A DNA stretch of 64,000 nucleotides from JAHEME01 sp034435035 (GTDB lineage Bacteria > Chloroflexota > Anaerolineae > Aggregatilineales > UBA3940). This document shows, piece after piece, positions 53,456-61,253 of the stretch. The notes under the pieces are model-generated. The model saw only the letters and a program-made list of their open reading frames with translations, was not told the DNA's origin and did no database searches. How positions within the stretch are numbered: position 1 is the first letter of the stretch; the number at the start of each line of letters is the position of its first letter. The stretch covers positions 62,001 through 126,000 of the forward strand of contig DAOTXW010000027.1 of the NCBI GenBank assembly GCA_034435035.1, in the 5' to 3' direction. The translations under genes were made by a program, and so were the position numbers.

Positions 53456-54079
53456 CTACTGCCCGCGGACAGGCTCAAGCGTTGCCGTCGAGTAGACGAT
53501 GTTGAAAGACAGGCTGTAGATCACCACACTCCGATACTGATCCATTGAAGTGCCAGCCGGGATCTCAAAGTTCTGGGCGGCTGTGGCGCTGCGAAGCGGC
53601 CCCAGATCGATCGAACCCACCAGCGCCTCTGTGCTGGTGCGCGGCGCGGGGTGGGTGGAGAGCAGCACACGCAGGTCCGGGCCGCTGGTGACCGCGAAAG
53701 GATCAAGCCGCAGCACTCGCTGCGTCTCTCCGACCTGATAGATGGAGGCTGTGCCAGTGCCCTGGTGGGTGGCATCAATGGTGGTGAAGTCGCCCGCCAG
53801 GATCACGAACGGCTGGTTGCTCATGGCGACGCTCTCGGCGCCTGCCGTTGCCATCATCTCCTCGATGATCGGATTCAGCGTCGGGGTAGCGGTGCCGGCT
53901 GCGGGTGTTTCGCTCAGGGCGGCAGACTCCGGGGGCAGATCGGAGCCGTCAGGCTGGAGAGTGGCCGTCGGCTCCTCATCGACCTCGTCCCGAAATGGCG
54001 CGGTCCACAGGCTGCTGGTGGCCACACAGGCGATTAGCAGGGCCAGCATACCCAGGGCGATCCAGCGCTGGATGTTCAC
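53456..54079 (-). CDS. DM13-domain lipoprotein
   Basis: This 207-residue lipoprotein has an N-terminal signal with lipobox LIAC (residues 15-18), a Pro/Thr-rich linker, and a C-terminal DM13 domain (about 90-205: GTGTASIYQVGETQRVLRL, PDLRVLLST, NFEIPAGTSMDQYRSVVIYS). DM13 domains are thought to act in extracellular redox or matrix proteins. Position between a glutamate-cysteine-ligase-like gene and a methyltransferase is intriguing, but no function can be drawn from sequence. It overlaps ybdK by 4 bp. Confidence 0.82.
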   Translation of the reverse strand: MNIQRWIALGMLALLIACVATSSLWTAPFRDEVDEEPTATLQPDGSDLPPESAALSETPAAGTATPTLNPIIEEMMATAGAESVAMSNQPFVILAGDFTTIDATHQGTGTASIYQVGETQRVLRLDPFAVTSGPDLRVLLSTHPAPRTSTEALVGSIDLGPLRSATAAQNFEIPAGTSMDQYRSVVIYSLSFNIVYSTATLEPVRGQ

Positions 54080-55236
54080 GGCAGCCCGCTCCGGGTTTCG
54101 GCAACCAGATGATCGACTACTGCAATCAGCGCCTCTGCCGACGTGGCTCCCTCGGCAAGGCGCTGCTGATAGACCCGGATCTGGCGATCGGCGCTGGAGC
54201 CATTGCGTGCAATAACCCGGGCATACTGCACGTCGGCGCGGCTGTCCAGCTCATCCAGCACGTCGTCGAGCAGGTCGATCAGCTCATCGATCAGGTCGGG
54301 AAGGGGCACTTCCTGCTCCTTGCCGAAGTCAATGAGTTTTCCCGTGACTCCATAGCGGACTGCGCGCCATTTGTTTTCGTTGATCAGGTCGCGTCGATAG
54401 ATACGCCAGCCCAGGTTCTGCTGGCGCAGCCGGATCAGCTTGGCCACGACTGCCTGAAACAGGGCGGCGATGCAGATGGCTTCGTCCAGGGTGGTGGCGA
54501 TGTCGGCAATCCGGAACTCCAGCGTGCTGTAGCGCGGGTGCGGGCGGATATCCCACCAGATGCGGGTTGCATCGGCGACGTCGGACACGTCGCGGCCCAA
54601 TGCGCCAACCCGCGCCAGCACCTTGACGAAGTTCTCATACTCAGTCCATGAGCGGAACTCCATGGGGAGGCCAGTGCGCGGCAGGGAGCGGAACACAATG
54701 CTGCGGTAGCTCTTCAACCCGGTGAGATGGCCCATCCAGAATGGCGAACTGGTGGACAGCGCCAGGATGTGGGGCACGAAGTAGCGTGCCTGGTTCATCA
54801 CCGTGATCATGAGCTCACGCTGAGCAGGTGTGTCATCAAAACCAATGTGGACGTGCATGCCGAAGATCAGCAGGCTGCGAACCACGTGCTGCATGTCCTC
54901 GGTAAACTCCACATAACGCTCGCTGTCGGAGATAACCTGATCAGCCCAGTGAGAGAACGGGTGTGTGCCAGCGGCAGCCAGCTGAAGCCCCGCGCTGTCG
55001 GCTATCTCCACCATCGTCCGGCGCAGGCGCCCCAGATCGGCGCGCGCTTCATGCACCGTCCGGCAGATGCGCGTTCCCACTTCGACCTGGGACTGCATGA
55101 ACTCCTGCTTGATCTGGTCTCCCAGCACCCGGCCATGCTCAAGGAACTGCTGGATGTAGGCCGTCAGTTCGCGCGAGCGCGGGTCGATGATCTGATATTC
55201 CTCCTCGATTCCCAGTGTCAGCGGGGCGGTGACCAT
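54076..55236 (-). CDS. ybdK: YbdK-type carboxylate-amine ligase
   Basis: This 386-residue ATP-grasp-like ligase belongs to the glutamate-cysteine ligase 2 (YbdK) family, whose members form gamma-glutamyl or other carboxylate-amine bonds with weak glutamate-cysteine ligase activity in E. coli YbdK. Hallmarks are LGIEEEYQIIDP, the metal site FMQSQVEVGTRICRTV, GMHVHIGF, and SSPFWMGHLTGLKSYR. GGAGAGG precedes the start. The actual amine substrate is unknown. It follows a DapA-like gene (30-bp gap) and overlaps the DM13 lipoprotein gene. Confidence 0.92.
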   Translation of the reverse strand: MVTAPLTLGIEEEYQIIDPRSRELTAYIQQFLEHGRVLGDQIKQEFMQSQVEVGTRICRTVHEARADLGRLRRTMVEIADSAGLQLAAAGTHPFSHWADQVISDSERYVEFTEDMQHVVRSLLIFGMHVHIGFDDTPAQRELMITVMNQARYFVPHILALSTSSPFWMGHLTGLKSYRSIVFRSLPRTGLPMEFRSWTEYENFVKVLARVGALGRDVSDVADATRIWWDIRPHPRYSTLEFRIADIATTLDEAICIAALFQAVVAKLIRLRQQNLGWRIYRRDLINENKWRAVRYGVTGKLIDFGKEQEVPLPDLIDELIDLLDDVLDELDSRADVQYARVIARNGSSADRQIRVYQQRLAEGATSAEALIAVVDHLVAETRSGLP

Positions 55237-55266
55237 GCGATCGGCCTCTCCGGTAAAGGGGCTGAT

Positions 55267-56160
55267 CTAGCCCACTGCGTTCAAATGGAACCGCTGCTCG
55301 ATCAGCGCGATGTGTTCATCTGTCAGCGGGGACAGAGGCGGGCGTACAGCGGCCTGGCTGATGAGCCGGCCAGCGGCCAGCAGCCATTTGATGGCCGAAA
55401 TCCGCGGCAGGCCGTCAAGCTGCTGATAGGCGTTGTTAAGGCGCTCCTGCGCCGGCCCGGAAGGCTCGCCGGTGGCGGCTGCATCGTAGGCTGCACGCAC
55501 AAGCGCAGGGAACAGTCCGGCCAGCGCCGTGATCGCCCCTGCAACCCCCCAGCCGATGGCCGGTGTCAGCAGACGATCGTCGCCGATCAACACCTGGAAG
55601 CCCGGCCAGCGGCTGACCAGCGTTTGCGCGTGCATCGGATCCCCGCTGCTGTCCTTGATCCCGATCACCTGCTCAGGAAAGGCGTCGGTCAGCCGCGCGA
55701 TCAGCTCAAGCGAAACCGGGGGCGCACTGACGAAGGGATTGTGGTAAAGCATCAACCAACCATCGGATGGCATTGCGGTCGTGATAATCGTTGTATAGAA
55801 GTGGACCAGACCCTCCAGGGGGGGGTCTGCGTAGAAGAAAGGCGGGATCGGCACAATGCCGGTCACTCCGGCATCAAATGCTGCCCGCGCGAGTTCACAG
55901 GCATCTGTCAGACTGGCAGCGCCTGTCCCCGCCAGTATTCGCAATCCTGTGTCGGCGCCCACGGCAGCCCGGAACAGCGCGCGGCGCTCGGCAACGCTCA
56001 GGGATGGGCCTTCGCCGGTGGTGCCGGCTACCAGAACGCCATGACAACCCTGTGCCGCCAGATGACCCAACAGTGACACCAGGTCGCCGAGGGCAAGCCC
56101 ACCGTCGTCATCAAAGGGTGTGGCGACTGCTGCATATATGCCTGCGAGCGAGGGTGTCAT
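55267..56160 (-). CDS. DHDPS/NAL-family aldolase-lyase
   Basis: This 297-residue Schiff-base aldolase of the dihydrodipicolinate synthase/N-acetylneuraminate lyase superfamily has the substrate loop GTTGEGPSLSVAER, the catalytic Tyr in LMLYHNPF and the Schiff-base Lys in VIGIKDSSGD. True DapA carries conserved features not clearly seen here, so it may be a lyase for another 2-oxo-acid. GGAG precedes the ATG. It starts the operon with ybdK, DM13 and a methyltransferase. Confidence 0.85.
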   Translation of the reverse strand: MTPSLAGIYAAVATPFDDDGGLALGDLVSLLGHLAAQGCHGVLVAGTTGEGPSLSVAERRALFRAAVGADTGLRILAGTGAASLTDACELARAAFDAGVTGIVPIPPFFYADPPLEGLVHFYTTIITTAMPSDGWLMLYHNPFVSAPPVSLELIARLTDAFPEQVIGIKDSSGDPMHAQTLVSRWPGFQVLIGDDRLLTPAIGWGVAGAITALAGLFPALVRAAYDAAATGEPSGPAQERLNNAYQQLDGLPRISAIKWLLAAGRLISQAAVRPPLSPLTDEHIALIEQRFHLNAVG

Positions 56161-56206
56161 GGGTACTCCTTCGGTTAGTGCAGAATCGGCAGGCTGTTGA
56201 GCCGAC

Positions 56207-56235
56207 TAGACACCTATCGGTGGCAATGCTACAAT
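56207..56235 (+). promoter_or_regulatory. Promoter of the receiver-domain gene
   Basis: TAGACA (56207-56212), a 17-bp spacer and TACAAT (56230-56235), preceded by TG, make a strong promoter. Transcription would start near 56242, with GGAG 11 bp inside the leader. Confidence 0.7.
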
Positions 56236-56265
56236 CGGCTCTCCGATCAGATGGAGAATACAACG

Positions 56266-56676
56266 ATGCCTCACACGATTCTATACATTGAGGACGAATC
56301 CGCAATCGTTGAACTGGTCCACATGATCCTGGAGCACCCGCAGATCCGGCTGCTGTCCGCGTCCACCTGCTTCGAGGGTATGGCGCTGGCACGCCGCGAG
56401 CATCCTGACCTGGTCATCGCAGATGTGATGATGCCCGACCGCAGCGGTTGGACGCTGTATGAGGAGCTTCGCGCTGACAGCGCCTTCAATCAAGTGCCGG
56501 TCATCATGCTCACCGGCCAGCTTCATCGGTACCGTATCATGAAGCAGTTTGCCCACAGCCCGATTGATGCCTATATTACCAAGCCGTTTGACGCGGGCAC
56601 CCTCCGCCTGCAGGTGGAGGCGATGCTCGGCGCAACTCTGTGGCCTGCACCCGCAGGGCGAAGGGTTTCTGCCTGA
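56266..56676 (+). CDS. Receiver-only response regulator
   Basis: This 136-residue protein is a single receiver domain without an output domain: acidic pair ED (10-11), phosphoacceptor Asp53 in VIADVMMPDRSG, and the conserved Lys106 in YITKPFD. Such CheY-like proteins relay phosphate to a protein partner. No histidine kinase is adjacent; the GAF-kinase at 48013-49632 is the only one in the window. Start 56266 uses GGAG at 56253-56256. It is followed, after 46 bp, by a membrane protein gene. Confidence 0.88.
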   Translation: MPHTILYIEDESAIVELVHMILEHPQIRLLSASTCFEGMALARREHPDLVIADVMMPDRSGWTLYEELRADSAFNQVPVIMLTGQLHRYRIMKQFAHSPIDAYITKPFDAGTLRLQVEAMLGATLWPAPAGRRVSA

Positions 56677-56722
56677 TCCGTGCATACTCCTGCTTCCTTT
56701 CTTACTTCTACTGGCGGGCTGA

Positions 56723-57409
56723 ATGGACCACTCCTTTCGTAAGTACCTGCTGGATCGCAATCATGCCGGGATACGCTTTGCCGTCGTGCTGGCGCTGATC
56801 CTGGGCATGCTGCTCGGCCTGTTGGTACTGATGCCAGCTGCTCTGGGGCTCCTGCGGATGACGGGCCTGCCAGAGCTCTGTGTCAGTGTTGTCGGGGTCC
56901 TGGCTTTCGGGCTTGTAGTCTCATGGGGCGTGGAAAAGTATCTGCCGAATCTCTGGCCAAGCGGCAATCGCCTTGAAGTCAGCGACGAGTATCTGATCCT
57001 GCGCCAGGGGGTGCGCGAATCGATTACGCTGAAGTGGCGCGACCGCATCAATGTACTGTCCTGGCACTTTGTGATACGGCGCGGGCGGACATGGGTGCCG
57101 CGGGGGTGGTACTGCGCCGCCTGCCGCCTGACGCAGGATGAGAATGTGATCTCGGTGTACAGTTTCATGAAGCCGGAACAGGCTGAGCAGATGCCTCAGT
57201 GGCGCGGCTTTGAGCTGCTGGTATCTGCCAAACAAGCTCCACGGCGCGGGGAGGAATATCTGCTCGCCAGGGTGGCCGAGCAGGGTCAACTGCGCAGTGC
57301 CGAGAAGGATCGCTGGGACTCCGGTGTGGAGATGCAGCCCGGTGACTTCGCTGAGTTCGTTGGCCTGCTGGCGGCGCGTGTGCCGGACTGGCCGCAGGGG
57401 CCCCGGTAA
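56723..57409 (+). CDS. Two-helix membrane protein with PH-like soluble part
   Basis: This 228-residue protein has two adjacent membrane helices (about 17-43 and 50-68), then a soluble domain beginning NRLEVSDEYLILRQGVRESITLKWRDRINVL, a beta-rich pattern like bacterial PH-type domains. A CAAC pair (GWYCAACRL) occurs in the middle. I cannot assign a family. A signal-transduction or membrane-association role is inferred only from architecture. It precedes the surface glycosidase-like gene. Confidence 0.62.
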   Translation: MDHSFRKYLLDRNHAGIRFAVVLALILGMLLGLLVLMPAALGLLRMTGLPELCVSVVGVLAFGLVVSWGVEKYLPNLWPSGNRLEVSDEYLILRQGVRESITLKWRDRINVLSWHFVIRRGRTWVPRGWYCAACRLTQDENVISVYSFMKPEQAEQMPQWRGFELLVSAKQAPRRGEEYLLARVAEQGQLRSAEKDRWDSGVEMQPGDFAEFVGLLAARVPDWPQGPR

Positions 57410-57431
57410 CCCTGGAAACGTGACTCCGAGC

Positions 57432-59000
57432 ATGGCTGTCCGCAGGGCACCTCCCGTCTTGATCAGGCGGCAACTGGCAGCGGCTCTGCTGGCACTTGCC
57501 GCGATCGGACAGCCCGAGCATCTCCGTATGACGCGGGCGGCAGCGCCAGCGGTTGACCCACGATTCGGCCTCATTGAGCCCCATGCTGCCCCGGCGCGAG
57601 CCGATGAGATCGGGGCCGCATGGGGGCGGGCGCGATTCCACTGGGGGCTGATACAGCCTGATGGCCCCGATCAGTGGATCGAAGCTGAAATGACGCAGCC
57701 TCAGCTTCTAGCTGAACAGGATGCCGGGCGTGAGGTGATCGGTCTGCTGATCGGGGTCCCGGAATGGGCACGCAGCCCGGAAGGGTTGCCGCGAGGACTG
57801 ACGCTCCCGCCAGACGATCCAGGCAATACCTGGGCGGTATTCGTCCGAGAGGCGGTCACTCGCTACCGGGGGCAGATCGATCACTGGATCATCTGGAACG
57901 AACCGGATATATGGGACGCCTCACACCCCGGTTTCACCTGGCCGGGCGATGAAGGCGACTATATACAGCTGCTCAGGACTGCCTATCTGGTGGCGCATGA
58001 AGCAAACCCTGAGGTAGTGATCCATCTGGCTGCCCTCAGCCACTGGTGGGACGTACTGTATGGCCGCGAATTGTACTTCCGCCGGCTGCTGGATCAGCTG
58101 ACAGCCGAGCCCGATGCGGCGGCAAACGATTACTTTTATGACGCGGCCACGCTGCATCTGTACTTTGAACCTGCCAGTGTGTATGATGTTCTTGTGCAGT
58201 ATCAGGCGATTCAGGCTGAGCACGGGATCGACAAGCCTTTCTGGCTGATTGAGACGAACGCGCCCCCGTCATCTGACCCGGCCAGACCTGTCACCGAGCC
58301 AACGTTTCGGGTCTCGCTGCTGGAGCAGGCTGCCTACATGCCTCAGGCGGTAGCCCTGGGGCTGGCGGCAGGCGCTGAACGCATCGGGGTTTACAAGCTG
58401 ATCGATACGCCGGGAGACATTGCCGCTAACCCGGAGCCGTTCGGACTGGTGCGTGCAGACGGCACACCGCGCCCGGCGTTTCGCACCACACAGGTTGCCT
58501 TTGCAAGGCTCAGTGGGGCGGAGCGTGTCCGGTGGACGGACCGTCATCTGGTGGCGCAGGTCGTGGTGGAGCGCCCGGGCGAAGTGGTGAGGATGCTGTG
58601 GTCACGCGTGCCGTCCCCTCAGCTGACACGGCTGCCGGCGCTGGCCGATCGGGCTGTTGTCGTAGATATGTGGGGAAACGCGCACGAACTCACACCACAG
58701 GGCGGCTACTACTCCGTGCTGCTGCTGGCCGGCGAATGCCAGCAGACTACCGGAGACTACTGTATGATTGGTGGACCGCCGCTGTACATCGTGGAGTCTG
58801 TCGCAGAACTGCCGGGCGAGAACGATACACCGATTGAGATTATGCCAGGCGCAGCGGCGGAGCAAGCGGCCGCCGCGCTGGGGGTGTCCGAGGGACCGCC
58901 CGCGGTCCGGCTGCTCACCGGGGGCCTCAGTGTGATCGCCACCGTCGCGCTGGCTGCGGCAGGCATCCTGTTGAGGCGCCGCGTGGTCAGAGATCGATGA
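57432..59000 (+). CDS. Surface TIM-barrel glycosidase-like protein with C-terminal anchor
   Basis: This 522-residue protein has an N-terminal export signal (RRQLAAALLALAAIGQP), a clan A-like TIM barrel with acid/base Glu in WIIWNEPDIW and nucleophile Glu in WLIETNAP, and a beta-rich domain from about residue 335. A membrane helix near the end (VIATVALAAAGILL) is followed by RRRVVRDR. The short basic C-terminal tail after the helix leaves the barrel outside. GH39-like or related xylosidase/iduronidase families share the fold, but the substrate is unknown. The start ATG 57432 is supported by the signal peptide; the ribosome binding site is weak. Confidence 0.78.
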   Translation: MAVRRAPPVLIRRQLAAALLALAAIGQPEHLRMTRAAAPAVDPRFGLIEPHAAPARADEIGAAWGRARFHWGLIQPDGPDQWIEAEMTQPQLLAEQDAGREVIGLLIGVPEWARSPEGLPRGLTLPPDDPGNTWAVFVREAVTRYRGQIDHWIIWNEPDIWDASHPGFTWPGDEGDYIQLLRTAYLVAHEANPEVVIHLAALSHWWDVLYGRELYFRRLLDQLTAEPDAAANDYFYDAATLHLYFEPASVYDVLVQYQAIQAEHGIDKPFWLIETNAPPSSDPARPVTEPTFRVSLLEQAAYMPQAVALGLAAGAERIGVYKLIDTPGDIAANPEPFGLVRADGTPRPAFRTTQVAFARLSGAERVRWTDRHLVAQVVVERPGEVVRMLWSRVPSPQLTRLPALADRAVVVDMWGNAHELTPQGGYYSVLLLAGECQQTTGDYCMIGGPPLYIVESVAELPGENDTPIEIMPGAAAEQAAAALGVSEGPPAVRLLTGGLSVIATVALAAAGILLRRRVVRDR

Positions 59001-59026
59001 GCCGCTGATCCTGTGGGGAGAGGTGC

Positions 59027-59938
59027 ATGATGGCCGATGTACAGATATTCTGGGATCCGCAGGGATTCGCGCTGGACTCTCTGGGCAGCAATAAGTATCT
59101 GGGCAACAGCGATGGTGATACGCCATCGGTTTCTATGTCCATTCGCATGCTAAGCATCGATGCGCCGGAGACGCACTATCCGGGCCGCACCAGACCCTCG
59201 CGCCATGACGCGGACCTGGCGCAGCTTGCCCGGTGGATCTATGAGGGCCGCGCGCCGATCAGCGCCGATCTGGCCGCTTACATTCACCCCAAGCTGGCTA
59301 CCGGGCAGGCCGGTTCCATTCAGGAGAATCAGGGCCAGCAGGCTGCGGCCGTCTTTGAGGAGATGGTCAGCCGCATGCTGACTCGCGCGGATGGCACCCG
59401 CCGCAACGTGTTCCTGCACACGGCGGACGAGCAGTTCGATCAGTATGGGCGCTTGCTGGCTTACGTCGCTCCGCACTATTCCAGCGAGGAACTGGCCCGC
59501 CTCTCTCTGTGGGAGAGAGCCACTTTCAATCTTCTGATGGTACGATCCGGCTGGGCTGCCCCTTTTGTGATCTATCCCAGCCTGCCCAAGTACCGCGATC
59601 TGGTGATGCTGCGGGGAGCCGCCAAGGAAGCCTACCTTGCCGGGCGGGGCATCTGGGCAGATCCCCTCACTCTGACTGGCTATGAGTTTCGGATGGTCAT
59701 CAAGCTGTTTCAGATCACCCAGCGGTTGGTAGCGGGTGAGACGCTGTCCAGCACGGCACGCAGCTCATGGATCGAGCGCTACTGCGTGGATCTGACCACC
59801 CGGGGGATCTTTTACCCGGAGAACTACTTTCGCGTGGCTCCGTACAACCGGCTGTTTATTTGGCCGAAGGATGTGACGGAAGCCGTGGGGCGGCTGAATC
59901 TGACGCCTGGACAGACTGAGGAAATGAGCCTCTCATGA
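59027..59938 (+). CDS. Staphylococcal nuclease-like protein with large insert
   Basis: This 303-residue protein has the SNase core: GDT (30-32), Arg40 in IRMLSIDAPETHYPG, Glu48, and the second catalytic Arg142 in FDQYGRLLAYV, followed by RSGWA. Between the two halves there is an extra segment of about 80 residues (51-130), rich in Ala, Gln and Glu, and a long C-terminal part. No signal peptide is evident, so it may act inside the cell or be exported by another route. Classical SNase is about half this length. GGGGAGAGG precedes the start. The next gene overlaps it by 4 bp. Confidence 0.8.
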   Translation: MMADVQIFWDPQGFALDSLGSNKYLGNSDGDTPSVSMSIRMLSIDAPETHYPGRTRPSRHDADLAQLARWIYEGRAPISADLAAYIHPKLATGQAGSIQENQGQQAAAVFEEMVSRMLTRADGTRRNVFLHTADEQFDQYGRLLAYVAPHYSSEELARLSLWERATFNLLMVRSGWAAPFVIYPSLPKYRDLVMLRGAAKEAYLAGRGIWADPLTLTGYEFRMVIKLFQITQRLVAGETLSSTARSSWIERYCVDLTTRGIFYPENYFRVAPYNRLFIWPKDVTEAVGRLNLTPGQTEEMSLS

Positions 59939-60423
59939 GAATCGCCATCTGTTCGGATATTCACGACAACATCTGGGCGCTTGAACGAGCACTGCCGCAG
60001 ATGGCGGATGCGGATGCACTGGTGTTCTGCGGGGATTTCTGCGCACCCTTCACCCTGGCCCAGATGGCTCAGGGCTTTCGCGGACCGGTGCACGCCATTT
60101 TCGGGAACAATGACGGTGACCCCCGGCTTCTGATGCAAATGGCGCAGCAGGCCGGCAATGTCATCCTGCACGGGCAGTTTGCCGAGCTGGAATTTGGGGC
60201 GATGATCCTGGCCGTCACTCACTATCCGGAAATCGCCCGGGGTCTGGCTGCCTCGGGGCACTATCAGGCCGTTTGCTATGGGCACGATCACCGGCTGTTT
60301 CAAGAGCGGATCGGCCGCACGCTGCTGATCAACCCCGGAGAGATCATGGGGCGCTTCGGGCGGCGGACTTTTGTCGTCCTGGATACTGAGAGCGGTAAGG
60401 TTGCAATCACCGATGTCGAGTAG
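59935..60423 (+). CDS. YfcE/MJ0936-type metallophosphoesterase
   Basis: This 162-residue calcineurin-like phosphoesterase has all metal motifs: ICSDIHDN, VFCGDFCAP, FGNNDGD, AVTHYPE, and YGHDHRLFQE, with the final LLINPGEIMGRFGRRTF. Family members hydrolyse phosphodiesters in vitro; the natural substrate is not known. It begins within the SNase stop (ATGA) and overlaps the small membrane protein gene. Confidence 0.9.
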   Translation: MRIAICSDIHDNIWALERALPQMADADALVFCGDFCAPFTLAQMAQGFRGPVHAIFGNNDGDPRLLMQMAQQAGNVILHGQFAELEFGAMILAVTHYPEIARGLAASGHYQAVCYGHDHRLFQERIGRTLLINPGEIMGRFGRRTFVVLDTESGKVAITDVE

Positions 60424-60670
60424 CGGCCCGGCGGCAGCGTCACAACGGGCTCTGCTGCTCGGTTGTGCCGGCGGTCCGGTTCTGGCGGCTATCTTCCTGG
60501 GGATCAGCGGAGGCGTTTATCTGGCGCTGACGGCTGCCCATCTGCCCGAGCGAATCACAATCCTGCTGGCTGTGCTCAGCGGCCCACTGATCGGGACCGT
60601 GGGTACGCTGCTGATTATGTTCAGCCTGCGGGCGCGAAAAACTCGCCGCGGAGATGATCGCTCACCGTGA
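60413..60670 (+). CDS. Small two-helix membrane protein
   Basis: This 85-residue protein has two hydrophobic helices (about 14-40 and 46-70) and a basic C-terminus (RARKTRRGDDRSP). It overlaps the phosphoesterase gene by 11 bp and the trmH-like gene by 4 bp, so it sits tightly inside the operon. No family recognised. Confidence 0.6.
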   Translation: MSSSGPAAASQRALLLGCAGGPVLAAIFLGISGGVYLALTAAHLPERITILLAVLSGPLIGTVGTLLIMFSLRARKTRRGDDRSP

Positions 60671-61197
60671 AACTGCTGCATGGCACTGCCCTGAAGCGTT
60701 TCCTGCGCGACTGGCGTCGTGCCAACCCGCCAGCGGCTGACCTGGCTCTTGTCCTGCACAGCGTTAGCTATCCGGTCAACGTCGGCTCGCTGTTCCGCAT
60801 CGCCGATGCGGCTAACGTCAGCCAGGTCATCCTGTGCGGCGCGACGCCTCTGCCAGAAACGCAGACCATTCGTAAAGTCGCGCGCGGCAAGCAGAGCATC
60901 GTGCCCTGGGTGTACCAGGAGCGCGTCGAAGAGGCGCTCGAGGAACTGCGCAGGCGTGGCTACTGCCTGATCGCCCTGGAACTGACCGACCAGTCCCGGC
61001 CTTACTATCTGCACCCGTACCCGCAGCGTGTCGCCTTGGTTGTGGGGAACGAGGATCACGGTGTCACACGCAGCGCGTTAGCCGTGTGCGATGCTTCGGT
61101 CTTCGTGCCGATGTATGGCCGGGGGCATTCACTGAATGTGCATGTTAGCGCAGCCATCGTGCTGTTCCACATCCTGCATCAGCAGGGGGCAGGCTAG
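60667..61197 (+). CDS. SPOUT-family RNA 2'-O-methyltransferase (TrmH-like)
   Basis: This 176-residue SpoU/TrmH-family enzyme methylates ribose 2'-OH in rRNA or tRNA. The knotted-fold motifs are present: NVGSLFRIADA (motif 1), ALVVGNEDHGV (motif 2) and VPMYGRGHSLNVHVSAAIVLF (motif 3). The typical N-terminal RNA-binding L30e domain is short, as in TrmH. The GTG start overlaps the stop of the preceding small membrane gene. Target nucleotide unknown. Confidence 0.9.
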   Translation: MKLLHGTALKRFLRDWRRANPPAADLALVLHSVSYPVNVGSLFRIADAANVSQVILCGATPLPETQTIRKVARGKQSIVPWVYQERVEEALEELRRRGYCLIALELTDQSRPYYLHPYPQRVALVVGNEDHGVTRSALAVCDASVFVPMYGRGHSLNVHVSAAIVLFHILHQQGAG

Positions 61198-61253
61198 TCC
61201 TCTTCTTCCGTACTGGCAGGGCGGGAAGGTTTTGCGATCCCGAGGTGAGGCTC

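Noticed and set aside
54727..56076. Long open frame (449 codons) on the plus strand
   Set aside because: Antisense to ybdK and the DapA-like gene, with no recognisable domain and no ribosome binding site.
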